Source: Bacilli bacterium (lineage in GTDB: Bacteria > Bacillota_I > Bacilli_A > RF39 > UBA660). From it: DNA of 64,000 nucleotides. This document shows, in pieces, positions 57,462 to 64,000 of the stretch; within the stretch, counting starts at the first letter, position 1; each line of letters opens with the position of its first letter. A model generated the notes under the pieces. It did not search any database, was not told the DNA's origin, and was given only the letters and a program-made list of their open reading frames with translations. Where the stretch lies: assembly GCA_022009835.1 (NCBI GenBank), contig CP091726.1, positions 186,001-250,000 of the forward strand, read 5' to 3'. Made by a program: the position numbers and the translations under genes.

Positions 57462-57531
57462 AATTCCTCCTTTTACTTTAATTATATTATTAGTATGGTT
57501 AATTATTTTTTTAAAATATATGTTGTTAATT

Positions 57532-57652
57532 TTTGAGATTATAAGCTCAAAATTATTTTTTTGAAGACTTTAGGCTTCAAAAACAGTGAACAACGAAGTG
57601 TGAGCTGAAATGAGTAAAAAAAGCCTTTTATATTTTTAGGCCTTTTTTTAGT
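57532..57652 (+). ncRNA. candidate small RNA, copy 3: tandem A-G-mismatch hairpins plus terminator
   Basis: Hairpin 1 (57532-57551): TTTGAGAT-TATA-AGCTCAAA, with the A-G mismatch kept and the closing pair changed from C-G to T-A. Hairpin 2 (57558-57583): GAAGAC-TTTA-GGCTTC inside a T5/A5 stem. Hairpin 3 (about 57585-57607): CAGTGAAC and GTGAGCTG pair with tandem G-A/A-G. A terminator AAAAAAGCCT/AGGCC with a T7 tail closes the element near 57650. The next gene has its own -10 (TATAAT, about 57653-57658) beyond it. The arrangement matches the element at 1465-1578, also between divergent genes. Confidence 0.52.
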
Positions 57653-57672
57653 ATAATATATTATGTGATAGT

Positions 57673-58922
57673 ATGAAGAAAAAGTTATATATTTATTGGT
57701 ATATTTTTTTAATATTTATTTTTGTGTATTACTATTATTTTTAAGTAGTATGGTAACAGGGAATGTTTCTATTAAGAAAGAAACTGATATACTTGATGTT
57801 CAAAGTAATAAAGAAGTTTATTTTACTGCTTATGGTTATAGTATAGATAATCCTAATATTATTGTTAATCCTTATGGTAATAGTCCACTTACTGGTGTTG
57901 TTATGTTTGAAACTAGTGATTATAGTGAGGTTAATATTTGTATTATGGATAAAAAGTGGTAAATGTGATATTGATTATACTTTTTGGTAAAGAGAAGTAT
58001 CATATTATTCCAATATATGGTTTATATGCTGATTATAATAATGTTATTTTGATTAGAAGTGAAGGTAGGACAAATACTATTAATATTAAAACAGATAGTT
58101 TACCTGATGATTTTGGTGAGATTTTGTATAATGAAAATTATTCTTTTTATAATGGTAATTATCCTTATGCTAGTGATAATGAAGGTAATGTTAGATGGTA
58201 TTTTAATAAAAATTATTATGGTAATATTACTTTAGATAGTGGTTATGTTTTTTTATTGGTAATGATAGTTATACAGAAAATGGACATAGTACAGGTATTT
58301 ATAAGATGAACTTACTTGGAAAAATATTTAGTGAGTATTTACTTGAGGATGATTATTTTGGTTATAGTACTTATTATGATGGTAAGATTTATGCTATTTC
58401 TAAGGATGTTGTTGTAATTGATAGTCAAACTGGTGATATTGTTACTAAATATAAAAATGATAATTATGATTTACTTGATGTTTGTGATGGTAATATTTTA
58501 TTTAGTAAAGATAGTGAGTGGTTTGGTTTTAGTGAGGGCAAGATTGTTTCTGTTAATCATTTATTAAAAGATAATAAGTATAGTTTTTATGGTGACAATG
58601 ATAAGTATAGAGTTGTTCATGGTGTTAGATATGGAAATTTAAGAGTTACTGATAGGTATAAGAAAGATATTTCTATTATTAAATATGATAAATATGAAGA
58701 TTCTATTATTGATATAAAAAAATGGATGTTAATAGAATTAGTGTTTATAATAAAAAAATGGTAATAAAATATATTTGATACTTGATAAGTTATTTGATAA
58801 GAGAATATATGAAATAAAAAGATATTAAGTATATTAATTTAAATGGTCTTAATGGAAAATATACTGTTTATTATAAAATAGATGGTAGAGTGTATAAAAC
58901 TGATTATTTTATTGAGGTGTAA
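57673..58922 (+). CDS. arylsulfotransferase (AssT)-like exported protein, frameshifted
   Basis: AssT moves sulfate between phenolic esters outside the cytoplasm. The N-terminal signal/anchor (MKKKLYIYWYIFLIFIFVYY) is followed by an Ig-like domain: NPNIIVNPYGNSPLTGVVMF, then EKYHIIPIYGLYADYNNVIL, closely following the AssT N-domain. The rest resembles beta-propeller blades: GNVRWYFNKNYYG, YSTYYDGKIYAISKDVVVID. I cannot place the catalytic His with certainty; NGHSTGIYKMNLLG is a candidate. About 415 residues, shorter than Gram-negative AssT. Breaks at 57700-57745, 57955, 58255, 58718, 58760 and 58815. The ribosome-binding site is weak. Confidence 0.7.
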
Positions 58923-58924
58923 AG

Positions 58925-60130
58925 ATGAATAGGGTTATTTTACATATTGATGTTAATAATGCTTTTCTTAGTTGGACCGCGACTTACATGCTTAAGAAGG
59001 GTTATAAGTATGATATTAGGAATAGATATGCTATTATAGCAGGTGATGAATCACAAAGAAGAGGGATTGTTTTAGCTAAAAGTAATCTTTGTAAAAAGTG
59101 TGGTGTTGTTACTGCGGAAGCTATTTATTCTGCTAGAAGGAAGTGTCCTTATTTGGAAATTTATAAACCTAACTATGAATTATATAAGTATTTTTTTCAG
59201 ATAAAATGTATAATTATTTATGTCAGTATACTGATATTATCGAAAGGTATTCTATAGATGAATGTTTTTTAGATTATACTGGAAGTATGAAGTTATTTGG
59301 TGATCCAATAGAAGTTGCATATAAGATAAAAAAATGATATTTTTTTAGGTTATTTGGTTTTTACTGTTAATGTTGGTGTTGGTAATAATAAGTTACTTGC
59401 TAAGATGGCATCGGATTTTGAAAAACCTAATAAGGTTCATACTTTATTTAGTAATGAAGTTGAAAGTAAGATGTTTCCTCTTATGGTTGATGATTTATTT
59501 ATGATTGGTAAAGCAAGTAGTAAGAAACTTCATACAATGGGCATTAATACGATAGGAGAACTTGCTAGGTATGATGAAGATAAACTCATTTTATCTTTTA
59601 AATCGATGGGAAAGATGATGCATGAATATGCTAATGGTATTGATAATAGTCCTGTTTATTATGAGAGAGAAGCTGCTAAAAGTATTTCTTCTTCGACAGT
59701 ACTTCCTTATAATTATCACGATGTTGTTATGATACACGATGTTATTCATGACTTATCTTGTGAAATTGGTAGAAAATTAAGAGACAATAAAAAATATGCT
59801 AGTACTATTGGTGTTTGGATTAAATATAACTATTTTGAAAAATATAGTAGACAACTAAAATTAGATTTTAGTATCTCTACTGATGAAGAAATATATAACA
59901 ATGCATGTAATGTTTTTGATGATTTATGGAATCATGATAGTGGTATACGAAGTGTTTGTGTGTTTATTAGTGGTTTTTCTGATGAGCGAAAAAAACAATT
60001 GTCTTTGTTTGATTTGCCTTCTGGTGATGATTTTGATAATGATAAACTTCAAAATGTTATTGACGAAATAAGGGATAAGTATGGGAATAAGGTTATTGTT
60101 TATGGCTGTGATAAAGTTGATAGGAGATGA
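58925..60130 (+). CDS. Y-family DNA polymerase (DinB/UvrX-like), frameshifted
   Basis: Translesion polymerase. MNRVILHIDVNNAFLSWTA has the first metal Asp in HIDVNN; NKLLAKMASDFEKPNKVHT is the finger region; ERYSIDECFLDYTGS carries the catalytic S-I-D-E (about 59245). Then the thumb with MIGKASSKKLHTMGI and the little-finger domain, ending with KKQLSLFDLPSG, the QLSLF clamp-binding motif for DnaN. Breaks near 59200 and 59332-59350. ATG 58925 lies after GAGGTG in the end of the previous gene. The N-for-S/A residue after HIDV fits UvrX/YqjW-type polymerases; the exact subfamily is open. Confidence 0.9.
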
Positions 60131-60135
60131 TTAGC

Positions 60136-62179
60136 ATGGATTTTTAATAATGAAAAAAAGTAATTAATAATATTGATATTATGGTACTTATAAGTAGTAT
60201 TTCATATTTATCTATTGATGATAAAAATAAGGTGCTTTCTTTTACCTTTTAGTTAGGGAAAGAATTAAGAAAGATCTTCTTTTAAGGTGTTTAAAAGGGG
60301 ATGTTTATGGTAATTTTAGAAAGATTATTTCTTTATTAGGTGTTGATAATTTTATTTCTATTTTTGATTATAGTTCTATTCATGATACATTTAAAATACT
60401 TGGGAGAGATGACTTTACTGGTTATAATAACGATTATAAATTGGAAAATTATGCTAAAATTGATGATGAGATTAATATGAGTATTCATAGAAATTCTAAT
60501 GAATATAAACTTTTTGTATGTTTGGTAGAGGAGTCTCCTGATAAAGTGCTGGAATGGATACTTAATGATGATGATTTATTTAAGGAATATATTAACATTA
60601 GTGATAATATGTATTCTATGGTTAGTATGTTTAGCTATGATCTTATTGTTAAACTTATATATAAATTGGAAAAAAACTTGGTTTTGGTACAGGAAATGTT
60701 TCTTTTAAATTTTTTTCTAGTGTTAATTTTTGAAGATAAGATTAGACTCCTTGAGGAAGGTTTTAGTGATGAGACTATTATTAAGTTAATTGATGATTTT
60801 GATGTTAATGCTAAATCTCATTTCTTTCTTAATGATAAAAAGGGCTATTTATTTATATAAAAAGGTAAATGGTTTTACTAATCTTATTAGGTCAGGAGTT
60901 AGATTTAGTAGGGATATATTATTACAGAATGATTTTTTTGATAAACTTAAACATTCTAATTTTTTTCCGAATTTAGGAGAAATATTAATGCTGTTGAAAA
61001 AAATATAATGATCCTTTAATTATTCAAAAGTAAGCTTTCTAAATATTATGATGAGCTAATTAATGAATATGATAAAGATAGGGGTATTTTTTTAAGTATT
61101 ATGGAGAGATTCTTGATAATCCTAATTTACTTAAGGAAAATATGAGGGATGATTTTTATATTTTTAATTTTGATGTTAGGTATGTTTTTACTTCTTATAT
61201 AGATTATAATGATGATGGAAAGTTAGTTTTAAAAAATAGTGATGAGTTACTTGATAAACTTAAGAATATTACTAGTTTGAAACTTAGTGAAGTGATTGTT
61301 GATGCTTTATTTTGTGATAATATTTATAATGTTTGGCTTAATATTAGAGAAATGCTTAGATATAATAACTCTATGTCTTCTTCTGATAGAATTATTAATG
61401 GTGAAAGAGTTAGTTTTTATGAATTAATTTTTGATTTTGATAATGTTTCTTCAAATGATAAAATTGAATTATTTAACAAGTTTAAAGACAAGAGTATTAA
61501 TTTTATGTTTTATGATGATTTGAGAAAAATTGAAGAATTATGCTTATGATAAAATTAAAGATGATATGTTTGTTATTTCTAATAATGATGATAAAATTAA
61601 TGATGAATTTAGTAAAAAAAGTATGGTACTACTATTTATGATTTAAGAGATAGTAAGTATACGATGATGGTTAGAACTCTTGGGTGTAGATATCAAGAAG
61701 GGACAAACAATAGTAGGGATTGTTATTCTATTATTTCTGATGAAAATAATGAAGTTTATGAGCATGGTAACTATGATAATATATATGGGTATTCTTTTTT
61801 TGATAATGATATGGTTATTCATATGTTAGAGAAGGATTCTTTTAGTAGTGATATTAGTGATAGAAGTGGTGTTAGTAGATATGTTAATAGAATAATGACC
61901 TCTAAAGAACTTACTAATGGTAGTAGTTGGTATAGTGAGGTTGATATTGCTAATAAAAAGGATGATAATGGTAAATGTAAGACAATGAGACCTGATTTTA
62001 TTATTGCTTATGATTTTGTTAGTGATTTAAATGTTATAGAAAGTAAAAGGCTTGGTATTCCTATTGTATTAATTAAAAAAAGTTTGCTTAAGGATAGTGA
62101 TAGGATATATACTGGTTTTAATGATGATGTTGATATTTATAATAGTTTTGATGGATATAGAAATAAAATTGTTAGATAG
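60136..62179 (+). CDS. large protein of unknown function, frameshifted
   Basis: About 680 residues after repair. AGGAGA precedes ATG 60136, and an early T/A-run break hides the start (MDFNNEKKVINNIDIMVLIS). The protein is hydrophilic and rich in Asp, Asn, Lys and Ser, with helical Leu/Ile patterns across 60440-61540 and no membrane helix or signal peptide. The C-terminal 170 residues (61664-62179) look like a separate domain: TLGCRYQEGTNNSRDCYSII, DMVIHMLEKDSFSSDIS, VNRIMTSKELTNGSSWYSEV, MRPDFIIAYDFVSDLNVIES and GIPIVLIKKS. I have seen similar unnamed C-termini in gut Firmicutes proteins but know no function. Confidence 0.6.
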
Positions 62180-62194
62180 GAAAGGTGATTTGAG

Positions 62195-64000
62195 ATGAAT
62201 GATATTATTATTGATGGTATTGTTAATAATTTAGGTATAAAAAAAGAAAGTGTAATTGCAACTTTAAATTTATTAGATGAAGGTGCTACTATTCCTTTTA
62301 TTGCTAGATATAGAAAAGAGGTTACTGGGGCACTTGATGAAGAAAAAATTAGAAGTATTAATGATGTTTATGAGTATCAAGTTAATTTATTTAAAAAGAA
62401 AGGAAGATGTTATTAGACTTATTGATGAAAAAAAGGTCTTCTGACTGAAGAAATTAAGGATAATATATTAAAATGTGAAAAAAATTAGTAGATGTTGAAG
62501 ATATTTATAGGCCTTATAAGGAAAAAGAAAAAAACTAAAGCTACTGAGGCTATTAAAAAAATGGGTTAGAGCCTCTTGCTAAAAATAATTATGTCTTTTT
62601 AAAAAAATGTTGACATTAAGGAAATTGCAAAGTCTTATCTTAATGAAAATGTTAAGGATGTTGAGGCCGCTACTGAAGGTGCTAGTTATATTATTGCTGA
62701 ATGGATTAGTGATAATGCTAGCTATCGTAAGTGGATTAGAAATAATATGATGAATAGGGGAATTATTAAAACAAAAAAGAAAAAGAATAGTGAAGATAAT
62801 GAAGGTACTTATGAAATGTATTATGATTATGAAGAGAAGATAAAGTTTATTAAACCTCATAGGGTTCTTGCTATTAATAGGGGTGAAAAAGAGGGGGTAC
62901 TTTCGGTAAATATTTGTGTAGATGATGATTATATTATTTCTTATTTAGAGGGAAAGATTATCAAAAATAATGATGTGATGTCTGCTGATATAGTTAAAAA
63001 TGCTATTAAAGATAGTTATAAAAGGCTTATTATTCCTAGTATTGAAAGGGAGGTTAGAAGTGAACTTAAGGAAATTAGTGAGGAGGCCGCTATTAAAGTT
63101 TTTGGTGATAATTTAGAAAATCTTATTTTAACACCTCCTATGAAGGATGTTACAGTTCTTGGTTTTGATCCGGCTTTTAGGACTGGATGTAAACTAGCAG
63201 TTGTTAGTCCAACTTCTCAGGTTCTTAATATTTCGGTTATTTATCCTCATGAACCACAAAAATAAATGGGATGAAGCAAAAAAAGTTTTTAATGGATTTA
63301 TTTTAAAAAAAGTATGATGTTGATGTTGTTGCTATTGGTAATGGTACTGCTTCTAGGGAAAGTGAAAAATTAGTTGCAGAAACTATTAGTGAATATAAGG
63401 AAAAAGATGTTAAATATATTATTGTTAGTGAAGCTGGGGCTAGTGTTTATTCTGCTAGTGAACTTGCTATTAAGGAATTTCCTAATTTAACTGTTGAAAA
63501 AAGAAGTGCTATTAGTATAGCAAGAAGATTACAGGATCCTTTGTCAGAACTTGTAAAAATTGATAGTAAGAGTATTGGTGTTGGTCAATATCAACATGAT
63601 GTTAATGAAAAATTAGATGAATCTCTTGATTTTTGTTGTTTCTAAATGTGTTAATAATGTTGGTGTTAATATTAATACTGCTAGTTCATCTATTTTTAAA
63701 AGTATATTTCTGGTCTTACTAGGAATTCTATTGATAAAATAATAAAATATAGGGAAAAATCATGGTAAAATTGTATCTAGAGATGAGCTTATTAAAAATA
63801 AGGTTCTTTCTCCTAAAACATATGAACAATCTATAGGTTTCATGAGAATTATTGATGGAAGTAATCCTATGGATGTTACTTCTATTCATCCAGAAAGCTA
63901 TAATATTTCTTTAAAATTACTTAATATGTATGAATTTAATGTTACTGATCTTGGTAGTAAGAAGTTGAATGATATTTTAAATAATGTTGATATTAATAGT
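62195..64000 (+). CDS. tex: Tex-like S1 RNA-binding transcription accessory protein, partial and frameshifted
   Basis: Tex family (YdcI) proteins bind nucleic acid and affect transcription. The start [20 protein letters not shown] follows AAAGGTGAT; then [25 protein letters not shown], the Tex N-terminal hallmark, [11 protein letters not shown], and the YqgF-like core [34 protein letters not shown] and [15 protein letters not shown]. HhH segment [17 protein letters not shown] and the next repeat [20 protein letters not shown] follow. The S1 domain is beyond the right edge. Breaks near 62400, 62430, 62480, 62530, 62563, 62600, 63260, 63305, 63630, 63700 and 63750. Confidence 0.93.

Overview
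The window reads as the replication-origin region of a very AT-rich, low-G+C Gram-positive bacterium of the Bacilli. The evidence is the gene order (dnaA-dnaN-comK-recF-gyrB-gyrA, then tadA-dnaX-ybaB-recR-bofA-holB-ricT-trmN6-rsmI, pth-mfd-spoVT, metG-tatD), a ComK homologue, Spo0J-type parS sites, Noc-type sites, and the sporulation genes spoVT, spoIID, spoIIQ, spoIIID, bofA and ricT. The standard code is used: TGG is Trp and TGA is a stop. An uncultured gut-type Bacilli lineage is my inference; no species can be named. Nearly every long gene is broken by one- or two-base length changes in A/T homopolymers, including dnaA, dnaN, gyrB, gyrA, dnaX and lysS. I therefore treat the breaks as sequencing or assembly errors and annotate each gene across its full span.

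Layout. 1-1381 (-) is a partial lipoteichoic-acid synthase-like gene, then a candidate small RNA and a HerA-like ATPase gene (1624-3403). oriC flanks dnaA: DnaA boxes lie at 3436-3453 and 5080-5152. dnaN, comK, recF, gyrB and gyrA follow. The 1.2 kb after gyrA is non-coding and holds a Noc site, the SRP RNA gene and an array of eight parS sites. From 13946 to 24579 are DNA-replication, repair and tRNA/rRNA-modification genes ending in mfd. spoVT, a T-box leader, dut, metG and tatD follow. 28769-32534 is a sporulation and cell-wall block: 3D-domain protein, spoIID, spoIIQ, spoIIID, mbl. 32632-40471 holds rpiB, dusB, an RDD protein, lysS, a transporter and clpC.

40411-44127 is a three-gene minus-strand surface operon (CapA-like, NAGPA-domain glycosidase, repeat-bearing membrane protein). 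Then come a DUF951 gene, an AbgT transporter, a second candidate small RNA, pnuC, ychF, pepF, prfB with its programmed frameshift, two YitT paralogues, ftsE-ftsX, a YdcF-like gene, an unknown gene, a DUF6512 gene (-), a third candidate small RNA, an arylsulfotransferase-like gene, a Y-family polymerase, a large unknown gene, and tex running off the right edge.

The genes together cover origin firing and segregation (dnaA, parS, Noc sites), polymerase III assembly (dnaN, dnaX, holB), repair (recF, recR, mfd, dinB) and translation (metG, lysS, prfB, pth, tadA, dusB, rsmI, SRP RNA). The most unusual features are the dense parS array with DnaA-box-like 9-mers just downstream of several sites, Noc sites inside the ends of recF and dnaX, and three intergenic loci with small hairpins that share a conserved A-G mismatch next to a short loop. 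The last may be an undescribed small-RNA family.
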